Positions 1 through 7,386 of a DNA stretch of 11,763 nt are shown here, piece by piece (position 1 is the first letter of the stretch; every line of letters begins with the position of its first letter). The notes beneath the pieces are model-generated. The model searched no databases, was not told where the DNA came from, and saw nothing but the letters and a program-made list of their open reading frames with translations. The stretch covers positions 1 to 11,763 of the forward strand of contig JACQTG010000285.1 in NCBI GenBank assembly GCA_016210895.1. The letters run 5' to 3'. The position numbers and the translations under genes were made by a program. This DNA is from Acidobacteriota bacterium (GTDB taxonomy: Bacteria; Acidobacteriota; Terriglobia; Acidoferrales; 2-02-FULL-67-57).

Positions 1-743
1 ATCTCGTCCAGGAACAGCGTCCCGCCGCCGGCCGCCTGGAACAGGCCTTCCTTGTTCTGGTGCGCGCCGGTGAAGGCACCTTTGAGGTAGCCGAAGAGTT
101 CGCTCTCGAGCGACGTTTCTGGAAAGGCACCACAGTTGATGGAGACAAAAGGCTGGTCGGCCCGGCTGCTCTGGGCGTGAATCGCCCGTGCCACCAACTC
201 CTTGCCGGTTCCGCTTTCCCCGCTGATCAGGATCGTGCTCTGCGTGTAGGCGACCGCGGCGACGGTTTGAAAAATGGCACGAATCTTCGGGCTCTGGCCG
301 ATCATGTTGTCGGTGGAGAGCCGACGGATCTCGCGCCGGAATGCATCCCGCTCGCGGCGCACGTGCACGTATTCTTCGGCGCGGCGCACGACCTGCTCGA
401 GCTCCTCGACCAGTTTGTCCGACTTCACGACATAGCGGTCGGCACCGAGGTTGAGGGCGCGGATGATGGTTTCGCCCAGTTGCTCGTTTCCGGTCATCAG
501 GACAAAGGGGATATCCGGGCTGACCGTGCGGACGTAGGCGAGCAGATCAATTCCGCTTACGTCGCCGCGCACGCCCCGCAGGTTGATGTCGCAGACAACC
601 ACGTCGAAGAGTTGGCTCGAGAGTTTCTGCTGTGCCTCGGCTTCGTTGGCGGCTGTTTCGACCTGATGGCCCCGGCCGCGCAGTGCCAGCTCCAGCATCT
701 GACAAATGGACGGTTCGTCGTCTATCACCAGGAGGTTGAGCAT
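1..743 (-). CDS. pilR: PilR-like sigma-54-dependent response regulator (3' end cut by window edge)
   Basis: The visible 247 residues hold a receiver domain (about 1-120) followed by the first half of a sigma-54 AAA+ activator domain. In the receiver, acidic residues D8/D9, phosphoacceptor D52, T84 and K107 are present. The AAA+ part shows Walker A GESGTGKE (175-182), the sigma-54 contact motif GAFTGA (222-227) and the start of Walker B (GGTLFLDE, 240-247), where the window ends. The rest of the AAA+ domain and the expected Fis-type HTH lie outside. The ATG is 6 nt after the pilS stop and has no good Shine-Dalgarno, which suggests translational coupling. PilR proteins are phosphorylated by PilS and activate sigma-54 promoters, classically pilA; that target is inferred. 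Two oddities: the loop after D52 is about 4 residues longer than usual, and the conserved K107 is followed by Ser, not Pro. The name rests on context; the domains alone say NtrC family. Confidence 0.88.
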   Translation of the reverse strand, partial: MLNLLVIDDEPSICQMLELALRGRGHQVETAANEAEAQQKLSSQLFDVVVCDINLRGVRGDVSGIDLLAYVRTVSPDIPFVLMTGNEQLGETIIRALNLGADRYVVKSDKLVEELEQVVRRAEEYVHVRRERDAFRREIRRLSTDNMIGQSPKIRAIFQTVAAVAYTQSTILISGESGTGKELVARAIHAQSSRADQPFVSINCGAFPETSLESELFGYLKGAFTGAHQNKEGLFQAAGGGTLFLDE

Positions 744-749
744 GAGGGG

Positions 750-2354
750 CTAGCTCTTTTGCGCTTCCGGATGCCGCGGCAGCTCGACCGTAAATTCGGC
801 CCCGGGTGTGGCCGGCCGCGCCCGCACCTGGCCGCGGTGGGCGCGGACGATTTGGTCTACAATGGCCAAGCCCAAGCCCGTGCCGCCGGGAAACGCGCTC
901 TCGAACGGTTCAAAAATCTTTTCCAATTCCCCTTCCGATAACCCCACGCCGGTATCGGCAATGCGCACGCGCACCCAGTCGGCGTCCGCCTCCACGGCTA
1001 CGCGCAGTGTGCCCCCCTCGGGCATGGCGCGGACAGCGTTGTCACACAGGTTCCAGAATACCTGTTTGATCCGTGCCGGGTCTATCTGCAAGCGCACGCC
1101 GCCCGGGGGCAGACGTTTCTCCACGCGAATTTTGCCGTTAAAGCTGGGCTGCTGCTGGAGCAGCAGCAGGGTCTCCTCCAGCAGGTCCACCAGGTTCGCC
1201 TCCTGCAGCTCGAGCCGCTTCTCGCGGGCGTAGCCCAGGATGTCGTTGACGACGCGATTCAGCCGTTCCGATTCGCGACTGACAATCTCGAGCAGACGGC
1301 CTCCTGAACCGCTGTTCTCCACCACCTGGCCAAGCTGGCGGACGGAACCCGCAATCGCGGCCAGGGGATTGCGTATCTCGTGCGCGATGGCGGCGGCCAT
1401 GCGCCCCAGCACCGCCATGCGTTCCTTTTGGGCCACCTCGTGTTCCAACCGTTTGAGCTCGGTCAAATCCTGGAAACTGTAGACGTACCCGCTCGACTCC
1501 CCTTCGCTGGCTTGCAACGGAGTGACGGTCATCCCCAGATATTTCTCCTGGCGATCACCGGTCCGGAGCCGGATCTCACGCCGAACGATCCCCTGTGGGG
1601 CAGGAAATTCTGGCAAGACATTGGCCACCGGCAAACCCGCGACATCCCGAAACCGCAGGCCGGTAATCTCCTCCGCCGCGGGATTCATCAGCAAGATGCG
1701 CCCCTCAAGGTCACAGCTGAGCAGGCCACTGCGCATGGATCGGATGATGTTTTCATTGAAGACCTGTAAGTCGGCCAGTTCACCGCGCTTGTCCTTCAAC
1801 TCGACGTCGGTGGCCCGCAGGCTCTCGGCCAGATGGCTGGCCAAATAGGCTACGGCTAGAAAGGCAAACAGGTTGATGAAGATGTACACCTGCAGCGTCC
1901 GTAGCTCGAGCGGCTGCATGGCCAGGCGAGGCAGAACTTCGAAGTAGGCGGCCTCGACCAGCCCCGCAAAGAGGATGAATCCCAGAGCCGCAATTAGGAA
2001 GGCGCCGCGCCGCGTCAGCAGGATACTGGCCACGATGACGGTCAACGGATAGAGAGACAGAAAGTGACTGTCGAGGGCGCCCGTGACGTAGACCACGGCC
2101 GTCACCAGCACCAGGTCGAGCAGAATCTGCGTGTACGCCTGTAACTGGTCATCCAGACCGAGCGCCTGGAGAATCGCGTACAGGATCGAAAGCGTGTACC
2201 AGAACAGGATGAGCGTAAGGAAGTACTTGATCGGCACCGGAGTGGGGGTGAAATTCCGGATCACCAACTCCAGGCCGAGCAGAAAGGTGATGACGAGGAT
2301 GCGAACCTTGATCAGCCAGGAGAGCCAGTCGTGAAGTTCGCGGGTCTTTCCCAT
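750..2354 (-). CDS. pilS: PilS-like membrane sensor histidine kinase
   Basis: This 534-residue protein has about six hydrophobic N-terminal segments (roughly 14-32, 42-65, 77-92, 99-113, 118-135, 157-175) with very short loops, as in PilS of other bacteria. A PAS domain (about 195-300, FNENIIRSMRSGLLS onward) is followed by a HisKA domain with H-box AHEIRNPLAAI (phosphorylated H325). The ATPase domain has N-box N439, G1 box DTGVGL (467-472) and G2 box GGTGLGLAIV (490-499). The signal is probably sensed in the membrane; in Pseudomonas PilS senses pilin there, but nothing here proves that ligand. I chose the ATG at 2354; a TTG one codon upstream is possible. The only strong Shine-Dalgarno-like sequence (GGAGGAG, 2379-2385) is 24 nt away, too far for direct use. 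The gene lies 36 nt after pilC and 6 nt before pilR, so it should be cotranscribed with its partner regulator. Confidence 0.92.
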   Translation of the reverse strand: MGKTRELHDWLSWLIKVRILVITFLLGLELVIRNFTPTPVPIKYFLTLILFWYTLSILYAILQALGLDDQLQAYTQILLDLVLVTAVVYVTGALDSHFLSLYPLTVIVASILLTRRGAFLIAALGFILFAGLVEAAYFEVLPRLAMQPLELRTLQVYIFINLFAFLAVAYLASHLAESLRATDVELKDKRGELADLQVFNENIIRSMRSGLLSCDLEGRILLMNPAAEEITGLRFRDVAGLPVANVLPEFPAPQGIVRREIRLRTGDRQEKYLGMTVTPLQASEGESSGYVYSFQDLTELKRLEHEVAQKERMAVLGRMAAAIAHEIRNPLAAIAGSVRQLGQVVENSGSGGRLLEIVSRESERLNRVVNDILGYAREKRLELQEANLVDLLEETLLLLQQQPSFNGKIRVEKRLPPGGVRLQIDPARIKQVFWNLCDNAVRAMPEGGTLRVAVEADADWVRVRIADTGVGLSEGELEKIFEPFESAFPGGTGLGLAIVDQIVRAHRGQVRARPATPGAEFTVELPRHPEAQKS

Positions 2355-2390
2355 CAATCTAGGACCAACGCTGGCGGGCTCCTCCGCGCG

Positions 2391-3605
2391 CTAGCCGGTG
2401 GAGAGCTTCGAAATCAGCGAGAAGAGCGGCAGATACATGGAAATCACCACGCCGCCGACCACCACGCCCAGGATCAGGAGCATGATGGGCTCCATCGCCG
2501 TCAGCAGGTTCTTGACCGCGGCATCAACTTCGTCTTCGTAGAAGTCAGCGATTTTCTGCAGCATGGCATCCAGCGCGCCGGTTTGCTCGCCCACACCGAT
2601 CATCTGCGACACCATCGCCGGGAAGACATCGCTCTGACGGAGCGGATCCACAATCGTGCGCCCTTCTTCCACCGCCTTGCGCACGGCCATCAAGGCCCGC
2701 TCAATGACGGCATTGCCGGACGTGCGGGCGGTGATCGCCAGCGCTTCCAGGATGGCCACACCGCTCGTGATCAGCGTCCCCAAGGTGCGGGTCATGCGGG
2801 CGACGGCAATCTTCCTCATCACCTCGCCAATCAGCGGGATCTTCAGAATCGCCGCATCCAGCGCATAGCGGCCGCCGGGCGTCCTGTACCACGTCCGCAG
2901 GAGCACGAAGATGGCTACGGGCACGACCACGATGGTGATGAACCCCAGCCAACTCCCCACAAACTGGCTCATGCCAATGACCATACGCGTCGGCAGCGGC
3001 AACTCCGCCCCGAGATCCAAGAACAACTGGTGGAACACGGGCACGACTTTCCACAGCAGGAGGATAATCACCAAGGCCATGATGGACATGATCGCCACCG
3101 GGTAGATCATCGCGCCCTTGACCGCGGCGCGCAGCTTCACCGCCTTCTCGATGTAGCTGGAAAGCCGCTGCAAAATTCCGTCCAGGATACCGCCCGTTTC
3201 CCCCGCCTCGACCATGTTCGTGTAGAGGTCGTCGAACACGTTCGGGTACTGACGGAGCGCATTGGCCAGGCTCGAGCCGCCCTCGACCGAGCTGCGAGCA
3301 CCCAGAATCGCCTTCTGCAAGGTGCGGTTCTCCTGTTGATTGCCGAGAATTTCCAGGCACTGCACGAGCGGCAAGCCGGCGTCGATCATCACCGAGAACT
3401 GGCGGGTGAAGATGGCCAGATCTTTTTGGCTCACGCCGCGGCGGAAGGTCGGCAGGGCAAACTCCTTTCCCTTTTCCTTGATCACGAGCGGCGTGATGCG
3501 TTCTCGCCGGAGCATCTGCTGGAGAGCCGCGCGGCTTTCGGCCATGCGCTCTCCTGTCACCGTCGCCCCCGCCGGGTTCGTGCCACGAAATGAGTAAACG
3601 GGCAT
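2391..3605 (-). CDS. pilC: Type IV pilus inner-membrane platform protein PilC (GspF family)
   Basis: The 404-residue product matches the usual PilC/GspF length and has two tandem T2SF domains (about 63-186 and 266-388). Each repeat carries a matching motif, VEAGETGG (132-139) and VGEQTGAL (338-345). Transmembrane segments are visible near 167-190, 218-238 and 371-395. PilC is the inner-membrane platform on which the PilB and PilT motors act to insert or remove pilin subunits. The start MPVYSFRGTN is chosen because it matches the family N-terminus and has a strong GGGAGG ribosome binding site 6 nt upstream (3612-3617). An in-frame extension up to 3659 would run into the end of pilT and is unlikely. 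The gene is 25 nt after pilT and ends with TAG inside a GCTAGC hexamer. No key feature is missing. Confidence 0.95.
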   Translation of the reverse strand: MPVYSFRGTNPAGATVTGERMAESRAALQQMLRRERITPLVIKEKGKEFALPTFRRGVSQKDLAIFTRQFSVMIDAGLPLVQCLEILGNQQENRTLQKAILGARSSVEGGSSLANALRQYPNVFDDLYTNMVEAGETGGILDGILQRLSSYIEKAVKLRAAVKGAMIYPVAIMSIMALVIILLLWKVVPVFHQLFLDLGAELPLPTRMVIGMSQFVGSWLGFITIVVVPVAIFVLLRTWYRTPGGRYALDAAILKIPLIGEVMRKIAVARMTRTLGTLITSGVAILEALAITARTSGNAVIERALMAVRKAVEEGRTIVDPLRQSDVFPAMVSQMIGVGEQTGALDAMLQKIADFYEDEVDAAVKNLLTAMEPIMLLILGVVVGGVVISMYLPLFSLISKLSTG

Positions 3606-3611
3606 AGCTAG

Positions 3612-3617
3612 CCTCCC
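3612..3617 (-). promoter_or_regulatory. Ribosome binding site of pilC
   Basis: GGGAGG on the minus strand, six bases before the ATG at 3605. It fixes the pilC start at MPVYSF and excludes the 18-residue extension that would begin inside the end of pilT. Confidence 0.8.
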
Positions 3618-3630
3618 TGGGTCACTCGCC

Positions 3631-4749
3631 TCAACGACGTACCGCGGCGGCCGCCACACGTGCTTGCGGCGTCAATCCAGCACCGCGGTTAATCATATCC
3701 TGCAACTCTTCCGCGTTCGAAGAACGGGATAAGGCCATGTCGAGAGAAATCTTCTTTTGGAAATAGAGCGTAGCCAGCGCCTGGTTGAAGGTCTGCATCC
3801 CAAACTTGTCCTGGCCGGTCTGCATGGCCGAGTAGATCTGGTGGATCTTGTCCTCGCGGATCAGGTTGCGGATGGCCGCATTCGGCACCAGGATTTCCAG
3901 TGCCAGCACGCGGCCTCGCCCGCTCGCATGCGGGAGAAGAGCCTGACACATGATCCCCTCCAGCACCATGGAGAGCTGGGCGCGCACCTGCGCCTGCTGG
4001 TGGGGGGGGAACACATCGACGATGCGGTTGATAGTGGAGACGGCGGAGTTCGTGTGCAAGGTGGCGAAGGTCAGGTGGCCGGTTTCGGCGATGCGCAAGG
4101 CCGACTCGATGGTCTCCAGGTCGCGCATCTCACCGATCAGAACCACGTCGGGGTCTTCGCGCAAGGCCGCCCGCAACGCGTCGGCAAAGGACTTGGTATC
4201 GGAATGGACCTCTCGTTGGTTCACCAGGCAGGTCTTGTGCGAATGGATGTATTCGATCGGGTCCTCGATGGTGATCATGTGCTCCGGGCGTTCGGCGTTG
4301 ACCTTGTCCAGCATGGCAGCCAGGGTGGTGGACTTGCCGCTGCCGGTGGGCCCGGTGACAAGAATCAAACCACGCGGTTTGTCGCAGAGCTGCTTCGCGA
4401 TTGGCGGCAAACCAAGCTCCTCGAAGCTACGAATCTGCCACGGAATGGTGCGAAAGACCGCGCCCACCGCCCCGCGCTGCAAGAAGATATTGGCGCGGAA
4501 ACGTGCCAGACCCTTGATGCCGAAGGAGAAGTCCAGCTCCCAGTTTTCCTCGAAGCGGTGTTTTTGTGCGTCGGTAAGTACGCTGTAGGCCAACTGCTTG
4601 GTATCGCTGGCGGTGAGCGCCGGCAAATCGATGGGGCGCAACTTGCCGTCCACACGGATGCGGGGTGGACTGTTCGTGGTGATGTGCAGGTCCGAGCCGC
4701 TCATCTCAAGCATTTTCTTCAGCAGGTCTGGCAGTGACAGTGTCGGCAC
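3631..4749 (-). CDS. pilT: Twitching motility retraction ATPase PilT
   Basis: The 372-residue protein has the full PilT motif set: Walker A GPTGSGKST (133-141), Asp box ITIEDPIEY (159-167), Walker B VVLIGEMRD (202-210) and His box TGHLTFATLHTN (223-234). The C-terminal AIRNLIRE motif (292-299), which is needed for retraction in studied PilT proteins, is intact and separates it from PilB-type extension ATPases. The start is GTG, 11 nt after the pilB stop, with a GGGAGG site (4754-4759) four bases upstream. This spacing is slightly short, but the N-terminus fits the family. PilT forms a cytoplasmic hexamer that powers pilus depolymerisation through PilC. The coding strand holds a run of eight C (complement of 4002-4009) in the conserved VDVFPPHQQ segment, a possible slippage site. 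The last 15 residues are Ala/Arg-rich and look poorly conserved. Confidence 0.96.
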   Translation of the reverse strand: MPTLSLPDLLKKMLEMSGSDLHITTNSPPRIRVDGKLRPIDLPALTASDTKQLAYSVLTDAQKHRFEENWELDFSFGIKGLARFRANIFLQRGAVGAVFRTIPWQIRSFEELGLPPIAKQLCDKPRGLILVTGPTGSGKSTTLAAMLDKVNAERPEHMITIEDPIEYIHSHKTCLVNQREVHSDTKSFADALRAALREDPDVVLIGEMRDLETIESALRIAETGHLTFATLHTNSAVSTINRIVDVFPPHQQAQVRAQLSMVLEGIMCQALLPHASGRGRVLALEILVPNAAIRNLIREDKIHQIYSAMQTGQDKFGMQTFNQALATLYFQKKISLDMALSRSSNAEELQDMINRGAGLTPQARVAAAAVRR

Positions 4750-4760
4750 AGAACCTCCCG

Positions 4761-6482
4761 CTAGAGTACGGACTCCCGAACAACTTCTTCGATGGTGACG
4801 ATGCCGTTGGCAATCTTGGCCAGGCCGCTCTGGCGCAAAGTGATCATTCCCTGCTCGATTGCCTTTTTCTTGAGCTCGAGCGCCGAGGCACCCACCAGAA
4901 CCAGTTCGCGCACCTCATCGGTGACTTCCAACACTTCGTAGAGGCCGGTGCGGCCCTTGTAGCCGCTGCTATTGCAGCGGTCGCACCCGCGACCCTTGAA
5001 GACCTTGGTGGACTTGGCCACCTCAGGTGAAAAGCCGATGTCGATCAGTGCCTGCGGGGGCAGCTTAACCTCTTCCTTGCACGCAGTGCAGATGCGCCGC
5101 ACCAGCCGCTGGGCGCAGATCAGGTGCACCGAAGTGGCCACCAGGAACGGCTCGATCCCCATATTCATCAGGCGGCTGATGGTGGACGGGGCGTCGTTGG
5201 TGTGGAGCGTCGAAAGAACCAGGTGGCCGGTCAAGGCGGCCTTGATGGCGATCTCCGCCGTCTCAAAGTCGCGAATCTCCCCCACCAGGATGATGTTCGG
5301 GTCCTGCCGGAGGAAGGAACGCAGGGCGGCGGCGAAGTTCAGCCCGATCTGCTCCTTCATCTGCACTTGGTTGATTCCGGGGAGCTGAAACTCAACCGGG
5401 TCTTCTGCCGTTATGATGTTCGTATCGGGCTTGTTGAGGCGGGAGATGGAGGAGTAGAGGGTGTTGGTCTTGCCGCTGCCGGTGGGTCCCGTCACCAGCA
5501 CCATCCCGTAAGGCTTCAAGATGGCCTTTTCAAACTTGCCCAAGGACTCCAGCTCGAACCCGAGCTTGGTCATATCGAGCTGGAGGTTCTCCTTGTCGAG
5601 CAACCGGAGCACGATTTTTTCGCCGTGCAGCGTGGGGAGCGAGGACACGCGGTAGTCGAGCTCCTTCCGCCGGCGCTCTTTCATGAAGCGCAGCATGATG
5701 CGGCCGTCTTGCGGCAGACGCTTTTCCGAGATGTCCAGCTTGGCCATGATTTTCAGCCGGCTGGTGAGCGCGTCTTTAAGCTTCAAGGGCGGGGTCATAA
5801 TGGTGTGGAGGATGCCGTCAATGCGGAAGCGGACGCGGAACTCCCTCTCGTAGGGTTCGATGTGGATGTCGCTGGCGCCACGCTTGACCGCTTCGGTCAG
5901 AATCAGATTAGCCAGCTTGATGACCGGCGCTTCCTCGGCGGCGTGCTCGAGTTCGGCCGCGCTGGCCTCGGCCGCTTCGGAGACCTCTTCCACGTCGGCA
6001 TCCTCCGCTCCCAGCTCAGCCATCACGTCATCGAGCGACTGTTCGTCGGCCACGGGTGAGGCGCCATAGAATTTGCCGATGGCCTCGTTGACCGCGGTCT
6101 CCGAGGCCACCACGGGCTCCACGTTCAGGCCGGTCATGAACTTGATGTCGTCCATCGCGAAGACGTTCGTGGGGTCTACCATGGCGATGGTCAGGGTCGA
6201 ACCCACCCGCGATAACGGCACCACCTGGTAGCGCACCGCCGTCTCCTGGGGAACGAGCTTGATGACGGCTGGATCCACTTCGTAATAGCTCAGGTTGATG
6301 GCAGGAACACCGTACTGGCGAGAGAGCACACCGGTAATTTCCTCATCGGTGATGAAACCCAACTTCACCAGCGCGGCACCCAGCCGCCCTCCGTTCGACT
6401 TCTGGTGCTCGAGTGCCCTCTGCAGTTGTTCGGAACTGATGAGGTTCTCTTTGACGAGAATCTCGCCGAGTCGGGCGGACAC
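4761..6482 (-). CDS. pilB: Type IV pilus extension ATPase PilB (GspE family)
   Basis: With the start used here the protein has 573 residues, normal for PilB. An N-terminal GspE_N/MshEN-type region (about 3-140) begins with SARLGEILVKENLIS and is followed by a strongly acidic Ala/Glu linker (about 145-187). The ATPase core shows Walker A GPTGSGKTNT (332-341), Asp box ITAEDPVEF (357-365), Walker B IILVGEIRD (397-405) and His box TGHLVLSTLHTND (418-430). Two CxxC pairs (C465/C468 and C500/C503) form the zinc-binding tetracysteine motif typical of PilB/GspE and absent from PilT. PilB polymerises the pilus at the inner-membrane base. Start choice: GTG at 6482 puts RLGE near the N-terminus as in relatives and has AGGAG three bases upstream. 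ATG at 6530 and GTG at 6554 are in frame but lack a Shine-Dalgarno and add residues with no family look. It is the first gene of the operon. Confidence 0.93.
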   Translation of the reverse strand: MSARLGEILVKENLISSEQLQRALEHQKSNGGRLGAALVKLGFITDEEITGVLSRQYGVPAINLSYYEVDPAVIKLVPQETAVRYQVVPLSRVGSTLTIAMVDPTNVFAMDDIKFMTGLNVEPVVASETAVNEAIGKFYGASPVADEQSLDDVMAELGAEDADVEEVSEAAEASAAELEHAAEEAPVIKLANLILTEAVKRGASDIHIEPYEREFRVRFRIDGILHTIMTPPLKLKDALTSRLKIMAKLDISEKRLPQDGRIMLRFMKERRRKELDYRVSSLPTLHGEKIVLRLLDKENLQLDMTKLGFELESLGKFEKAILKPYGMVLVTGPTGSGKTNTLYSSISRLNKPDTNIITAEDPVEFQLPGINQVQMKEQIGLNFAAALRSFLRQDPNIILVGEIRDFETAEIAIKAALTGHLVLSTLHTNDAPSTISRLMNMGIEPFLVATSVHLICAQRLVRRICTACKEEVKLPPQALIDIGFSPEVAKSTKVFKGRGCDRCNSSGYKGRTGLYEVLEVTDEVRELVLVGASALELKKKAIEQGMITLRQSGLAKIANGIVTIEEVVRESVL

Positions 6483-6597
6483 TGGCTCCTGTACTCCACC
6501 TCTGCGAGCTGCCGGCCCCCACTTTGTCATTGCAGGTTGCCGCAGCGCACACACTCGGCGGCTCGCTTAGAGCGGCGCAGCTAACAATCTTGCCAGC

Positions 6598-6627
6598 ATC
6601 GTACGGAAAAGTCCCATCGTCTGTCAA
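6598..6627 (-). promoter_or_regulatory. Predicted sigma-70-type promoter of the pilBTCSR operon
   Basis: On the minus strand a perfect -35 box TTGACA (complement of 6622-6627) is separated by 18 bp from TACGAT (complement of 6598-6603), a good -10 box. Transcription would start near 6591, upstream of every candidate pilB start codon. This is a match to consensus only; activity is inferred. Confidence 0.6.
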
Positions 6628-6654
6628 GCGAGTAAGTAGTTGTGGGGCCGCGGC

Positions 6655-6684
6655 TTGACTTGAGTGAACACCGGCGGCTATCTT
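6655..6684 (+). promoter_or_regulatory. Predicted sigma-70-type promoter of the glycosylase-ntrYX operon
   Basis: TTGACT (6655-6660), an 18-bp spacer and TATCTT (6679-6684) form a plausible promoter with a start near 6691. This placement argues against translation beginning at the GTG at 6664, which lies inside the promoter, and favours the TTG at 6724 or GTGs at 6691/6697. Confidence 0.5.
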
Positions 6685-6723
6685 GCTTGCGTGCTGGTGC
6701 GGCAAAACGGCTACAGGACGAAC

Positions 6724-7386
6724 TTGACCCCTACCCTGACCCGCTTCTATCGTCGCCTGCTGGCCTATTTGGGGCCCCAGCACTGGTGGCCGGGCCGCAC
6801 CCGTTTTGAGGTCATACTCGGGGCCATCCTGACGCAGAACACCAGTTGGGGAAACGTCGAGAAAGCCCTCGCCAATCTGCGCCCTCGGCGGCTGCTGGCT
6901 CCGCGACCCCTAGCTCGCCTTTCAGCTCTCCAGCTCCGCACGCTCCTCCGTCCCTGCGGCTACTTCCGGCAGAAGGCGAGCACGGTAGCGGGTTTTCTCG
7001 CCTATCTGGGACGCCACCACCGGTACTCTGTGAACCGTATGTTCCGGAAAGCCCCAGGACGTCTCCGTCGGGAATTGCTGGCTCTAAGAGGAATCGGAGA
7101 AGAAACCACCGATTCCATCCTTCTGTACGCCGGCGGCCGGCCTGTATTTGTCATTGATGCCTACACGCGGCGCATCCTGCTCCGACACGGTCTGGCCTCA
7201 CCTCAGGCTTCCTACGGGGAGCTCCAAGAACTCTTCGAGAAAGCTCTACCGCGCAGCGCCAAGCTCTACAACGAATACCATGCCCTGCTGGTCGCCGCCG
7301 GCAAGCGCTACTGTCATCGGCGCCAGCCGGACTGCGCCGCGTGCCCGCTCGGGCCGGAGCTGGGGAGGCCTTATGCCCGCCTCTAA
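6724..7386 (+). CDS. Endonuclease III-related HhH-GPD DNA glycosylase (COG2231-like)
   Basis: The 220-residue protein belongs to the HhH-GPD base-excision repair superfamily. The opening GPQHWWPG (17-24) and FEVILGAILTQNT (28-40) mark the endonuclease III-related branch rather than classical Nth. The helix-hairpin-helix is LRGIGEETTDSIL (121-133), followed by the catalytic Asp in VFVIDAYTRRIL (D145). The lysine that gives Nth its AP-lyase activity is replaced by Glu (E127), so a monofunctional glycosylase is expected; the substrate cannot be told, with alkylated bases (MagIII-like) one option. The C-terminus has C197-x6-C204-x2-C207, three of the four 4Fe-4S cysteines; the fourth position is Leu213. 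The TTG start is chosen for AGGA five bases upstream and agreement with family length. In-frame GTGs at 6664, 6691 and 6697 are alternatives. Its end overlaps the next gene by 14 nt. Confidence 0.85.
   Translation: MTPTLTRFYRRLLAYLGPQHWWPGRTRFEVILGAILTQNTSWGNVEKALANLRPRRLLAPRPLARLSALQLRTLLRPCGYFRQKASTVAGFLAYLGRHHRYSVNRMFRKAPGRLRRELLALRGIGEETTDSILLYAGGRPVFVIDAYTRRILLRHGLASPQASYGELQELFEKALPRSAKLYNEYHALLVAAGKRYCHRRQPDCAACPLGPELGRPYARL
7362..7368 (+). promoter_or_regulatory. Ribosome binding site of the ntrY-like gene inside the glycosylase ORF
   Basis: GGGGAGG ends four bases before the ATG at 7373 and decides that start. The much longer upstream in-frame ORF (from 7148) runs antiparallel to nothing but in another frame through the glycosylase gene and is therefore not the real N-terminus. 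The site lies within the last codons of the glycosylase, so the two genes are probably translationally coupled. Confidence 0.75.

Larger units (their letters stand above)
6483..6723. other. Divergent intergenic control region between pilB and the glycosylase operon
   Basis: No protein-coding stretch is convincing in this 241-bp region, apart from possible N-terminal extensions of the two flanking genes. It contains two sigma-70-like promoters pointing away from each other. Between their -35 boxes (6628-6654) lies an 8-bp palindrome GCCGCGGC (6647-6654), too short to call an operator. The pilB 5' leader would be about 110 nt long with the GTG start at 6482. No terminator hairpin with a T-run was seen. 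Confidence 0.7.

Noticed and set aside
2331..3593. Long plus-strand ORF (420 codons) antisense to pilC
   Set aside because: It lies wholly opposite pilC, is rich in His/Gln/Arg/Asp as expected from complementing GC-rich codons, and has no recognisable domain. Similar shadows lie opposite pilT (3757-4737), pilB (5124-6059), ntrY (7151-8344) and ntrX (9911-10738).
3606..3659. 18-residue N-terminal extension of pilC
   Set aside because: It overlaps the end of pilT, while the ATG at 3605 has a well-spaced GGGAGG and the family-typical MPVYSF start.
6577..6594. Sigma-54-like site upstream of pilB (minus strand, TGGCAAGATTGTTAGC)
   Set aside because: It has GG and GC elements but they are separated by 11 bases instead of the required 10, and the sequence overlaps the start region of a much better sigma-70 promoter.
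6343..6783. 146-codon minus-strand ORF across the intergenic region
   Set aside because: It overlaps the 5' end of pilB in another frame, both promoters and the start of the glycosylase; no domain or ribosome binding site supports it.
7148..7372. 75-residue N-terminal extension of the ntrY-like kinase
   Set aside because: It runs in another frame through the glycosylase gene; the ATG at 7373 has a proper ribosome binding site and gives a normal cytoplasmic N-terminus before the first membrane segment.
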